A model generated the notes under the pieces. It worked only from the letters and a program-made list of their open reading frames with translations, searched no databases and had not been told where the DNA came from. Made by a program: the position numbers and the translations under genes. From Anthopleura xanthogrammica (taxonomy: Eukaryota; Cnidaria; Anthozoa; Actiniaria; Actiniidae), in contig OZ025209.1 of NCBI GenBank assembly GCA_964019055.1, positions 6,559,071 through 6,623,070 of the forward strand: a stretch of 64,000 bases of DNA. The letters run 5' to 3'. Positions 23,931 through 35,290 of this stretch are shown one piece after another (position 1 is the first letter of the stretch; each line of letters starts with the position of its first letter).

Positions 23931-24796
23931 ATTGCCAGAAATATGGGACATGAGCCTGCTCATACATGCGCAATGATGCGTTTCAGCTTACAAAATAGCC
24001 GCCGAGTCTTATAGGAAATGTATGGGGAATATAGAGCTTCCTCTATTTACGGCGAATAGGGTTTTATTTACTCTGAGCTCCACATCGCGACAAACAACCC
24101 ACCCTACAAGCTACTAAATAAGCGTAAAATGATCATTGAATCATGCGACATATTGGTTCCCGGACTACTTGTCTTCGAAAGGCTTCGAAAGCTCTAGATT
24201 CCATACATCGTCTATAAATCTGGCCACACTTGACCCCAAAATCGTCTTATTTGAGCTCGAAAAAATTTAAAAGTAAAAGAGCTCCACCTCGATATCACCA
24301 AACGAGTGTTTAATAAATCCAAAACCGCTCAAAATAGACAGCATGCCTTCAGAATGTAGGTTCCCAAGAAGCTTGAAGTTAGGTTAAAGTTTAAGTGATT
24401 CGTTGTGTTGTTAGCTCGTAGTTTTCAGTTAAAAATGACAAGAAACCACAGAGAACTGCTCCAAACAGCTTCCAAACCCCCTAAATATCGCCATTTTGTT
24501 TTTACAAGCTCCTATTGACAGCTGAAATACAATAAGGAAGCTTAAAGTAACGATTTACGTTTGAAACTTGTTTCTTGTCCTTCATGGGCTTCCTGTGGTG
24601 AGGCTTATCAACAGAAAAATAATAGTTGTTCTTTTGATTGTCAAGTAACTATTTTTTGGCAAGAATTGTTTTACTAACATCATAGTTGAATATAAATATG
24701 TGCTTGGAAACCATGTAGTTATATTTTTCCTCTAGAAAACCACTTCATTTTCATTCATGCGTAACACCACTGACAATGTCCAATATTTCTGGCAAT
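23931..24796. mobile_element. non-autonomous DNA element in TRIM copy 3
   Basis: ATTGCCAGAAATATGGGACA (23931) and TGTCCAATATTTCTGGCAAT (ending 24796) are inverted with one or two mismatches. Homology to the TRIM tail stops and resumes at these points. No transposase frame. The target duplication could not be resolved. Confidence 0.7.
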
Positions 24797-26090
24797 GGCA
24801 AGGATGACTTAGCAGAAGCCAAAGAAGAAAAGAAGGAAGTCTCCCACTCTGATTATAAGCAAGAGGAGAAACCTCAAGAAGTTGAGTGGAAATGTAGAGA
24901 TAAAGGCTACGAGCGGCGCAGTTACTGGGACTGCACAGCAGAAACCAAAGAAGAAAAGAAGGAAGTCTCCCACTCTGATTATAACTAAAAGGAGAAACCT
25001 CAAGAAGTTGAGTGGAAATGTAGAGATAAAGGCTACGAGCGGCGCAGTTACCGGGACTGCACAAAAGAAGCCAAAGAAGAAAAGAAGGAAGTTTCCCACT
25101 CTGGTTATAAGCAAAAGGAGAAACCTCAAGGATATGAATGGGATTGTAAAGATAATAATAATAAATAATAATAATATTCTACATTTATATAGCGCCATAT
25201 ATATATACTCTATGGTGCTTCACAGTCCAACATGCCAAAAATGTAGTTAAAAAATATATATCCTATACACCGAATCGAAATACAGCGACCAATTCAAGCA
25301 ACCACCGCCCCGGACTGGCCAGCCCCCCACACACGCGAAAACGCTTTATGTTTCCACATGAACACGAGGCCAGCCAGTCCCGAACAACAGCCACTCAAAT
25401 CGGCCGCCATACCTCGACTCGGTGTATCCCTAACTATTAAAATTAATAAAATAACTAATAAATGCATAAATATGAAAAATTATTCCTAATAATAATAAGA
25501 AATCTAGGATAAAACTAATAATATGAAAACGATTAAGAGCTATATACAGATCTAAAAATAAATGTCTTAAGTTCTTTTTTGAAGCGGTTCGTATCGTTGA
25601 TTAATTTTAGATGTTTTGGAAGAGAGTTCCATAACTTAGGGCCAGCAAACCCGAAGGTTCGTCCACCGAAGGAGCTTCTCTTAATTCTTGGCACCAAGAG
25701 ATCATTGTTGCTGTCAGCTCTTGTTCCTTTGTTAGGCCTCTTCTGTACGAGATCAGCTAGATATACTGGTGATAAGCCATTCAAAGTCTTGTGGGTGGTT
25801 ACTAGGACTTTGTATTCAATCCGTTTACGAATGGGGAGCCAATGAAGGTGCTTCATGACAGGTGTTATGTGGTCATATTTACTGCATTGAGTGACGAGCT
25901 GCCATCTTTTGAACACTCGATAGACATTGGAGGGAAGATAGGTGTAAAAAGATAAAGGATATGAGCGGAGCAGTTACCGGGACTGCACAGCAGAAGCAAA
26001 GGAAAAAGAGAAGGAAGTTTCCTACTCTGATTATAAGCAAAAGGAGAAACCTCAAGATTATGATTGGATAGGTGTAAAAAGTAAAAAATA
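24797..26090 (+). repeat. 126-bp coding-type tail repeats of TRIM copy 3
   Basis: About four units of 42 codons (GAGGAGAAACCTCAAGA and CTACGAGCGGCGCAGTTAC segments) lie at 24797-25155, with the last displaced to 25943-26090 by a retroelement. They end in an (ACA)n tract at 26096-26114. Confidence 0.8.
25156..25942 (-). mobile_element. 5'-truncated L2/CR1-like retroelement
   Basis: The minus-strand frame at 25916-25533 (127 codons) is the C-terminal end of a non-LTR reverse transcriptase polyprotein (KYDHITPVMKHLHWLPIR, then GPKLWNSLPKHL). It is followed by a 3' UTR with GGCGCTATATAAATG and a TTA/TTTA-rich tail. Flanks TGTAAAGATAA (25145-25155) and TGTAAAAAGATAA (25943-25955) are an imperfect target duplication inside the TRIM copy 3 tail. 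Confidence 0.85.
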
Positions 26091-26306
26091 AAAACAACAA
26101 CAACAACAACAAAAACAAGAAGGTTCAAACGCAGCATCATACAAATCCCATCCGTCCGAAACACAAAACGTAAGAAATATAAAACAGTCTCCAAAAGGTT
26201 GTCAGACAGTAAAAATATGAACGGTAGCTAAAAGGACTATCAATGATACATATACTGTTTGCAGGGAATAATTCCACTTCATGAGTAGATGAAGATTACT
26301 TAGTGA

Positions 26307-26768
26307 CGGACTAGTTATATATGCTTTACAAAATTTGATAGAGCATATAAGTTTGGCTACTGCTCTAAACAATATAGAATTGAAGAGGTCTTACACAATA
26401 GAGATTCAAAGCTGTGGCATAGAATCACCACCTCTTACACCGCTCTCAGTGATCTCTTACCACCACAGAGAAACAGGCAGCTCCGAGACAGAAAACATAA
26501 TTTTATTTTACCGAGGGTGCGCACTAGCCGTTTCAAGTCTGTTTTTATCAATAGATGTCTTTTTAATACGATGTAGTTTTATAGTTTTGTAGTTATAAAT
26601 TGTGTTATTTCAGTTTTATATGGGTATAGTACTAATGATAATTAATTAATTATTGACTATATTAGTGACTCTATATTTTTCTTATACATATTTATGATTG
26701 TAAATTGGACACGTCTGTTGTCCTTTTGTGATTTCAATAAAGACCTTTATTATTATTACTATTATTAA
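26307..26768 (+). mobile_element. 3' end of a non-LTR retroelement
   Basis: The frame 26307-26576 ends with LWHRITTSYTALSDLL and RKHNFILPRVRTSRFKS, then FINRCLF: a typical C-terminus of cnidarian non-LTR reverse transcriptase proteins. An AT-rich 3' UTR and a TTATTATTATTACTATTATTA tail close it. Its 5' part is missing. Confidence 0.75.
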
Positions 26769-28000
26769 AATGTAGCAGTCCGTCAAAGACCGCATTTTAC
26801 TAAATTAGCAAAATACAGTAATCCAAATGCAAAAGACAGAATTTCATCATCCGACGCTGAATTTTGGAGACATTTACATTACTTTTTATTCTAATCAGTT
26901 TTTAAAACTCCGGGGGAGGGTGGTCGGCCAAGATCAGCTTCAGGGACGAGTCCGTGAGTTAGCCGGCATACCCTGAGTTAAGAGGGGGGGGGGGGGGGGA
27001 GGGGGCGTCCAAACGTCACGATACTAAGCAAAAGAAGTGGGCTATTGCAATAAAACTACGATCGAAAAGTAGGGGGGCCGGACCGACCCGACCCTCCCCC
27101 CCCCCCCTCCCCTGGAACCGCTACTGAATCAGCATTACAATATGGAAACCATCGTTGATCCACAGGCTAACCACTCTGATCATGAGAACGAAAACGTACT
27201 TGAATATATGTATTTGTTTCACGTTTTCGTTTTATCATAGTGGTTAGGCTACGTGGTTCATCGAATAAAGCCACTGACTAATGTGCAATTCTCTACTTTT
27301 ACATTGCCCACAATACATTGCGATTTGGGTGTAACTAGGGTAAACACCCGTCATATTATAAACACTGATCAGAAGATGTTACAAATGCATCTTATGATAC
27401 TTTTAGATGTACTAAGAAACAACCAGAAACAAAAATATAAGAATTTTGAAAGAGTCCATAAATTAAATTTTGAGTACTCCTTCTAGTCTAGTAGCCAATT
27501 CCAAAAAGAGCTCTATTTTTCGAGTTCGTTGCACCCCAGGGGTGGCAAGCTGTTCTTGGTATCATTTTAAAGCTCAGACCCTCCTGATTACGAATCTACT
27601 TGTTAACACGTGATAAGTGTCAATACATTTCCTGAGCTTCTTGATGTTCTGACTGTGGGGAAAATAACTCAGAAGGATCTGATAATCAGTATTTTATGTA
27701 TGAAAGCAGGTAAAGTGTACATTCGATTGAAGAACGTTTAATTCCATTCAAGAGAGTATGAAGTAAGTTACTTGATACCCTCTTGTGTCATTACACTTTT
27801 TACAATTAATTGCTAATTAAATAAAGTGCTATGGAAAGCAGTCAGACAACATGTGGGACTGCAAAACTCCAAAATGTATATATCAAAAAACACTTATAGA
27901 TACCTGCTAAAAATGTAATCAAATGCATATCAATTAAACTCACCAAAAACAAGAGGCGAAAAAAAGAGAGAAACCTTTTATTTTCTATATTGTTCCCTTC

Positions 28001-28313
28001 CATGCAAACCGCGGTTGTTTTTGAAGACCACAGACTCATTCGCACAGGGTTAGCCTCGTTTATAAGTCAACTATTCAAATACCGGCACCATTAAAAGTCC
28101 GTGGGATTGGTATTATTCAACTTGCACATTCTTTACATCACAGACTGACTGTACTAACTTGGCTGTTGCTAATTATTTGCAAAAGTCAACTGTAATGTAA
28201 AGAATGTACAAGGTAAATAATACCCGTATGTTTTGAAATCCCATGGACTTTTAATGGTATCTATGAATAGCTGCATGGCTTATAAACGAGACTAAAAACA
28301 GAGGATTGCATCG
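28001..28313. mobile_element. palindromic MITE just upstream of TRIM copy 4
   Basis: Duplicate of the element at 7121-7434, same boundaries, a few substitutions. It was present before the segmental duplication. Confidence 0.8.
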
Positions 28314-28550
28314 AATCCACTCGAGAAGAAAATGGAGAAATGGAGTCGTTTGTATCTGAACTCGCACAGGAAGTTCGTTGTTCCTTGTGTAAGGACATAT
28401 TTATAGAGCCAAAGCTTTTAAAATGCTTTAATACGTATTGTAAAGCGTGTATCAAGAGACATGCTGAGTTACAGACGGATGGAGGAGGTAATATCTTCAA
28501 GTGTCCCGAATGTTTGCAAGTAGAGTTAGCACGTTCCACCAGCATCTGGT

Positions 28551-29165
28551 GGCCCGCATCTGGTGGCCCCACACGCATCTGGTGGCCCCTTGGCCATAAC
28601 TCCTCAACAGAGCATGCTATGACAACCAAACTTGGTAGCATGGTTGGCACTTGGGTTGTCAATCATATGACCACGTGATGTGATGTGACGTCACACATCA
28701 CGTGACTTACGAGCCAAACATTATCGCCCATTTTTGAAAATAGTCGGCATTAAATGCTATGACCACGGAACTTGGTAGGATGGGTGGTATTTGTGTCACC
28801 AGTCATACGGTCACGTGGTTTGATGTGATGTCACACATCACGTGATTTAGAAGTTAATTTTAGAGGAAAGGCATGGCAATGCACATGAATTACGAACTAT
28901 AGCTTGTAGTCATGTTATCAGACGACCGAATCATTATTGTAACGAAACTCCGCTCTCACATACCTCTCATGGCCCCATCGTGCCTACATGTGGTGGACCC
29001 GCATCTGGTGGCCCCACATGCATCTGTTGGCCCCTTGGCCATAACTCTTCAACAGAGCATGCTATGACAACCAAACTTGGTAGCATGGTTGGCACTTGGG
29101 TTGTCAATCATATGACCACGTGACGTGATGTAACGTCACACATCACGTGACTTACGAGCCAAATA
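28551..29165 (+). repeat. left arm, 445-bp subterminal repeats
   Basis: AAACTTGGTAGCATGG recurs at 28628 and 29073 (445 bp). Each unit itself contains a diverged internal duplicate about 140 bp away. Each unit holds a CACGTG / TGACGTCA / CACGTG palindrome, for example at 28672-28704. Confidence 0.9.
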
Positions 29166-29366
29166 AAATTGAGTCTGATAAGATAATCAGACGTCTTACC
29201 GCCTATTTCTAACCAGTTTAAGCTTTTTTTGTGAAATAATGGACACTACCTATTGATGGTTATTTGTTTAAGTCTATGGTGAAACGTGGGGTAGTTCTTG
29301 CAACCTGGATAAGATACCGACGATGTTCCCCAACTTCCCAAGATAAAGCTGAATCCTGGAAATTAT

Positions 29367-31110
29367 CGGGTCGCGGTAAAACGCGGAAACTGAAACGGCG
29401 GAAAGCGGAAAGCGGAAAGCGGAAATTCGATACATTTCATTATACTCCAATTTCGTACAAGAATCAACATGAATTGAAATTTAATACATTTTATAATACT
29501 CAAATTTTCGTAAGAGAATCAATATCAATGTTTGAAACTTCAGAAATACTCATGTTTTACGATAAAGAATCGAAAACATATCTCTTAAATTAAACCAGAC
29601 ACTTTAAACATCTCTAGGGATTTTAAGATGATAAAATAATAGGCGCTGTACTCGGGTTTATTCTATATGCCGGCGCTGACTGATGATCATCACTAAGGTC
29701 AATGTCACGAACGTACACTGTCTAATTTCTACAAAACCCTCACGCGGAGGGGAGTGGATAACCAGCAAGTATCAATATTCTTTAGAGAAAAGTGATTGGT
29801 CAGTTTTGTCAATTTAACTCATTGATACTGAGCAGTCAATGAAAAATTACTTTTAGTTTTATCCTCAGTATAGAAGAAAAGAAAAGCCGACCTTTAGGCT
29901 TCATAGAAATAAAATAAATCAAGAAGTTATAAACAAGACGTCTAAACAAGAAAAGTTGTACAATGAAGATGCTAAGAAAGCTGCACGCGTTTATTTTACA
30001 CTTTCGGCATTAATTCACATAGTCTAAGGTCTCAAGTTGTACATTTGCAACTGACGTTTTTGTGCGGAACAACTCAACTCTTTGCACTCCAGCACAAATT
30101 AGTGAAGTACGAAAGCTTTTTTAAGGTGCCTATAGTTACTATAGAGCAAAAAGTATCATAAAAAGTTTTTGAATGTGGTTTCGATTCTAAACCCAAATTT
30201 AAGCAATTTACTCAAATTTCCCCAAACGCCTTCCTATGTATGAGGATTTTGCCCCCGTTTTCAAGTTCTGTTTCACGTTGTAGTTGCGTAGAGTAGTAGC
30301 TAGCGTAGTAGTTTCGTTTTTCAATAATAAGCAGCAACCAAAGGTTTACAAAGTTTGTAAACCTTTGGTGCGTGGCTGCTTATTATCGAAAAACGAAACT
30401 ACTACTACTACTATGATTAACTTTAACATTTGATGATTTTAATTTGATTAGTTCATCGCCGATATAAAGGTGGTAGTGTGCTAAAGTCGTAAATAAAACC
30501 CATATCAAGGAAGAGAAACGATATGACTTCACGGTAAACTGAAAAATGCTAAGTAATTTTTTGTGCTAATTTGTCTTATGTCACGCGATAAGTGACGTCC
30601 AAGTAGCAAAGACAGAATTCATTAGTAAAGAGACAAGTGAATACAGAAAGTAATTCATTGGATGAAAAACAAGTTGAACTTAAATTATGGGTTTCCCGGG
30701 ATCAAAAGCATCTCCCCTCCGCGTGAACGTAGTTTTTGTGGAGGGTTTTGTAGAAATTAGACAGAGTGTACGTTCGTGACATTGACCTTAGTGATGATCA
30801 TCAGTCAGCGCCGGCATATAGAATAAACCCGAGTACAGCGCCTATTATTTTATCATCTTAAAATCCCTAGAGATGTTTAAAGTGTCTGGTTTAATTTAAG
30901 AGATATGTTTTCGATTCTTTATCGTAAAACATGAGTATTTCTGAAGTTTCAAACATTGATATTGATTCTCTTACGAAAATTTGAGTATTATAAAATGTAT
31001 TAAATTTCAATTCATGTTGATTCTTGTACGAAATTGGAGTATAATGAAATGTATCGAATTTCCGCTTTCCGCTTTCCGCCGTTTCAGTTTCCGCGTTTTA
31101 CCGCGACCCG
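29367..31110. mobile_element. nested 1.74-kb foldback element
   Basis: Ends CGGGTCGCGGTAAAACGCGG and its complement are flanked by AAATTAT (29360-29366 and 31111-31117), a 7-8 bp target duplication. The arms are about 390 bp long, 29367-29754 paired with 30712-31110; the right arm has a 15-bp insertion near 30727. Internal sequence 29756-30711 codes for nothing recognisable. Confidence 0.85.
30305..30404. mobile_element. 100-bp hairpin element within the nested element
   Basis: GTAGTAGTTTCGTTTTTC through CCAAAGGTTTACAAA is followed directly by its near-perfect complement. One mismatch and a small bulge are visible. It sits off-centre in the larger palindrome, so it is a separate structure. 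Confidence 0.8.
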
Positions 31111-31117
31111 AAATTAT

Positions 31118-32436
31118 CATAGATAAATCAAAAAGGACAAAAGAATTGCCCATGACATTCATAACCAAGTGGTATGGTTTATCTATGGATTATCTAAACA
31201 CAACAAGTCGCATAACAGCATTTTAGCAAATCCTTTTAAAAACCGGAAACATCTTGCTGTGATCATGCTGTGCATGTTTTGGCGCTGAAGCATTCGGTTT
31301 TCGTACAAAGCACGGCACCAAAGATTGTTAACTTTCAAGATTCTCTTTGAGTTCATTGGCTTCAATTAGAATTTAGCATTCAAAATTTGCCATTTTATTC
31401 GAATTTGACCAGATACTTTTCCTGCCGTAATCTCTCTGGGTAAAACGTTCACCTCAGGTTATCATTTTCAGTGAACCGGAAAACCTAGCTAGATCAAAAG
31501 GGATGCCTTGTGGTAAGGGTTGTGTGTACTTCACCATAAATACGTCAAAAAGAACAAAAAGTCCGGCTCTAATACAAGTCAAATTTATTTGATTTCCTTT
31601 TGTAGGTTAAAAAGTTTTTTTAAGAGTTAATTAAAGAAATTAAAGAAATTAAAGTTTATTAAAGAGCGGTTTTTCTCTGTCCCAAGAGTCCTGCGGTCAA
31701 TGAGATGGATTTGTAAAGATAATCCCGGAAACTGCATACTGTGAATGCTGTGTTGCACTCGCGCTAAAGATGTAACCTCAGATAACTGAGCAGTATACCT
31801 CGGTAAATTGTTCTGTGTGTAACCAAAATGTTCAGTAATTCCGCAAAACAGCGGTGCTTGTCATCACATAATTGAAATGTAACATTGTACACGTTCTAAA
31901 CAAGATTTCAAAAATCTGAGACACAGTTTTGAAGCTCATTATCCACAGAATATGCTAATGTGATTTTGTTTGACATAGCGGACATTCTGATCCTGCGGGA
32001 AGTTGTCAAGCTAAGTGAAGTGCTGTACAATTTCAATTTGAACCTAATAACTTGTTTTGTGTTCCAAAAAAGACAGTTATGAGATATTCAAAAAACTACA
32101 TTCATTTGGTTTTCAGGAAATATATACTTTTATGGCAAAATATTGTAAAGCCGGTGCAAGGTAGCGCGTATAGGGGTCCTAAACATAATAACACCGACTT
32201 ATTATCAGTATATTTACATTTACAATATGTGTGCAAACAAAAGTTGCCTTTTACCTCAAAATCACAAATATTAGTTTCTCTTATTTTGGTCCAGTTATTG
32301 AGAATCCATACAAATAAAGTCAGCAACAACAAAATCATATACTTTACGTTCACTTTTACATAACTAGTAGAGTAAAAGTAAAATCAAGCAACAGTTATTG
32401 TGTAACGTCTCATCATCTAATGTGGTCAAGTAGGTA
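31118..32436. other. unique interior of the 5-kb element
   Basis: AT-rich, with only short frames. No transposase or other domain was recognised. Confidence 0.45.
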
Positions 32437-33585
32437 CCCAGTTCCGTGGTCATAGCATAAAATGCCGACTATTTTCAAAAATGGGCGATAATGTTTGGCT
32501 CGTAAGTCACGTGATGTGTGACGTCACATCACATCACGTGGTCATATGATTGACAACCCAAGTGCCAACCATGCTACCAAGTTTGGTTGTCATAGCATGC
32601 TCTGTTGAGGAGTTACGGCCAAGGAGCCACCAGATGCGTGTGGGGCCACCAGATGCGGGTCCACCACATGTAGGCACGATGGGGCCATGAGAGGTATGTG
32701 AGAGCGGAGTTTCGTTACAATAATGATTCGGTCGTCTGATAACATGACTACAAGCTATAGTTCGTAATTCATGTGCATTGCCATGCCTTTCCTCTAAAAT
32801 TAACTTCTAAATCACGTGATGTGTGACATCACATCAAACCACGTGACCGTATGACTGGTGACACAAATACCACCCATCCTACCAAGTTCCGTGGTCATAG
32901 CATATAATGCCGACTATTTTCAAAAATGGGCGATAATGTTTGGCTCGTAAGTCACGTGATGTGTGACGTCACATCACATCACGTGGTCATATGATTGACA
33001 ACCCAAGTGCCAACCATGCTACCAAGTTTGGTTGTCATAGCATGCTCTGTTGAGGAGTTATGGCCAAGGGGCCACCAGATGCGTGTGGGGCCAGCAGATG
33101 CGGGTCCATCACATGTAGGCACGATGGGGCCATGAGAGGTATGTGAGAGCGGAGTTTCGTTACAATAATGATTCGGTCGTCTGATAACATGACTACAAGC
33201 TATAGTTCGTAATTCATGTGCATTGCCATGCCTTTCCTCTAAAATTAACTTTTACATCACGTGATGTGTGACGTCACATCAAACCACGTGACCGTATGAC
33301 TGGTGACACAAATACCACCCATCCTACCAAGTTCCGTGGTCATAGCATATAATGCCGACTATTTTCAAAAATGGGCGATAATGTTTGGCTCGTAAGTCAC
33401 GTGATGTGTGACGTCACATCACATCACGTGGTCATATGATTGACAACCCAAGTGCCAACCATGCTACTAAGTTTGGTTGTCATAGCATGCTCTGTTGAGG
33501 AGTTATGGCCAAGGGGCCACCAGATGCGTGTGGGGCCAGCAGATGCGGGCCACCAGATGCTTGTGGAACGTGCTAACCCCTGCTC
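32437..33585 (-). repeat. right arm, 445-bp subterminal repeats
   Basis: GTTCCGTGGTCATAGCAT recurs at 32441, 32886 and 33331 (exactly 445 bp apart), inverted relative to the left arm. Each unit repeats the CACGTG / TGACGTCA palindromes. Confidence 0.92.
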
Positions 33586-35290
33586 AATGTTTGGCAGAAA
33601 CTTCGCTTCCTGAACTAAACGATGTGGACGACCTCAATCCAAGTCCTCTTCATACAAGAATCTTGAAGGTTCTGGAATTCGTAGAGAGTGACAAGGTTTG
33701 TTCAGTTTCTAAGAGCCACTCAACAGCTTTTTGGTACTGTTTTGATTGTACTCGTTCGTTATGCGATGAATGTCAGATAAACCACTCGCTGTTTACAAAG
33801 GATCACCATAAAGTAGTTTCTCTTTCAAACCTGAAGAAATAAGACCTCGAGTTCATGCTGGCCAAAGAAGATAATTGTGACCGTCACGGCGATTGCAAAG
33901 TGGATTTTTTCTGTCAAGACTGTGATATTTTGATCTGCTTTGAATGTTTAAAACTTGATCATGGCAACCACAAAACGATCCTAAACGAGAAGCATGCAAC
34001 GACAGTCAAAGAGTCTCTAAACGACCAACTGAAAAAGTTAAGCATTCAGGAAGAAAAGATGTCTTCTGGTGTTAAAGTCTTAGAAGATTTTGCTGTTGGG
34101 ACCAAAAACAAAGGAGAAAAGGCCATAAAAGAAATCAAGGCGAAAGCTAAGGAAATCATCGAGAAAGTGCAACAAAGTGAACGAGAATTGATCAAAAAAA
34201 TCCAAGAACAGATTGACGACAGTGAGAAAGAAACGAAGAAAGGTTGGAATGTGCTTAATAAAACAACAAGTGCCAAAAGTTTCGTAACTCAGGCGATTGA
34301 AAAACGTTTACCAGCAAATCATATGAAAAATGTCAAAGATTTAGTGCGTCTCATGACTGATGATGTCGTTCCAAGTATTCAGGAGGATTCTAGAATTGTA
34401 TTTGTTCCAAGCGAAGAATGTAGTGGGTTAATGAAAGTGGGGCTGGGAAAACTAATCCGTGAGGATGACAGTCAAAAAGTCCAGAGCCATTCCAACATGA
34501 ACGAAAATAATAGCAAGACAGATGACAAGGAATTAGAGTCTAGTACAGAGGAGGAACTAAAAGACAAAAAGAAGTCAAAAAGGGAAGAACAGAAGGAACT
34601 ACTGAGAAAAAAGGCGGGAAAAAAGAAACAGAATAAGGAGAAAGCGAAAAGGAGAGAGAAAGATCAAAAGCGGAAGACTAAGAACGAGGAGGAGACAAAA
34701 CATAATGAAAGTTCTAGCGTTGAATTTTCAGTGCAGCAGCCATCTCTGCAGTGGCCTTATTGGACCTTGAACTCGGATGGTACCGTATTTTCGGCCCGAA
34801 GACCACAGGAAGAAGAGAGAGTAGCAGCTTCTATCGAAGGGGGATCATAGTTACTGATTCAATTGTTATTATTGTATTTCAGAAATTATTACTTTCGCCC
34901 TTTCTTTCCTTGTATCTTTTGTGAGTTTTGTACCTTAAAGTTAAAATCATATGTTGAAATGCTCAAGAGTTTGTATTTTTGAAAGGGTTACTCTCCCAAA
35001 TGTGCAACTGTATTTTCTGTAAATTGTTATAGGGGAAGTAAATCGGAGTAATTAATCGCAAATATATAATTTCTCTTAATTAAGTGTAACATGTAACTGA
35101 TTTAGTTAACTAAAACTATTAAGATGAAATAATTATAATACTCAATAGTAACAAGTCATGGACGAACACAAGTTTCAAAAACTGCAAACATTTGGCTAGT
35201 TCACCCTAGTGAAAAACCGTGTGTGAGTTAGCTGTTGTGCCCCTGACTTTGGTCAGGGTCTGAATGGGATTATCTGACAACTGACAAATG

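Larger units (their letters stand above)
22437..26090 (+). pseudogene. TRIM-like copy 3, multiply broken
   Basis: The first 264 codons are highly similar to copy 2: intact C3HC4 RING with His31, both B-boxes and half of the coiled coil. They end at a nonsense codon (TAA at 23229, CAA in copy 2). Downstream homology continues with a 4-bp insertion (TGAC near 23301), a 135-bp MITE (23456-23590), a DNA element of about 866 bp (23931-24796), an in-frame TAA in the tail repeat (24988 region) and a retroelement insertion (25156-25942). The tail has 42-residue (126-bp) repeats carrying KPQEVEWKCRD, different from the 44-residue repeats of copy 2. A truncated RING/B-box protein could still be translated. 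Confidence 0.85.
28517..33585. mobile_element. 5,069-bp foldback DNA transposon (hAT-like or MULE/FB-like), non-autonomous
   Basis: Flanked by AATGTTTG at 28509-28516 and 33586-33593, single in the uninterrupted paralogs. The ends share GTTAGCACGTTCCAC within 10 bp of each terminus, followed by GCATCTGGTGGCCCGCATCTG. The arms are inverted tandem arrays of a 445-bp unit: about 1.45 units on the left, about 2.6 on the right. No transposase frame exists inside. An 8-bp target duplication suits hAT; arms made of tandem repeats resemble Drosophila FB elements. The superfamily is unresolved. Confidence 0.85.
28340..34850 (+). pseudogene. TRIM-like copy 4, split by a transposon
   Basis: The coding region lies in two parts, 28340-28516 and 33586-34850, separated by a 5,069-bp element with an 8-bp target duplication AATGTTTG. 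Part 1 holds the RING, with His31 changed to Asn and an out-of-frame ATG eight bases upstream, as in copy 1. Part 2 carries B-box 1, then a nonsense codon (TAA at 33841, GAA in paralogs), then in the same frame B-box 2 (Cys-x2-His, two Cys-x2-Cys pairs, His-x2-His), a coiled coil and a Lys/Glu-rich tail ending near 34850. The region from 33855 stays open for 331 codons, suggesting recent inactivation. No alternative explanation fits the split as well. Confidence 0.9.
26793..35290 (+). repeat. segmental duplication, copy B
   Basis: Matches copy A (3270-8540) except for a short filler near 27812-27826 where copy A has 2.5 kb, the 5.07-kb element at 28517-33585, and about 820 bp of TRIM coding sequence that copy A has lost. 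Confidence 0.85.

Noticed and set aside
25579..25845. Plus-strand frame of 88 codons
   Set aside because: Shadow of the minus-strand reverse transcriptase C-terminus.
28551..33585. 445-bp repeats considered as a CRISPR-like or satellite array
   Set aside because: The units are inverted at the two ends of an element with a target duplication, with no short repeat-spacer pattern.
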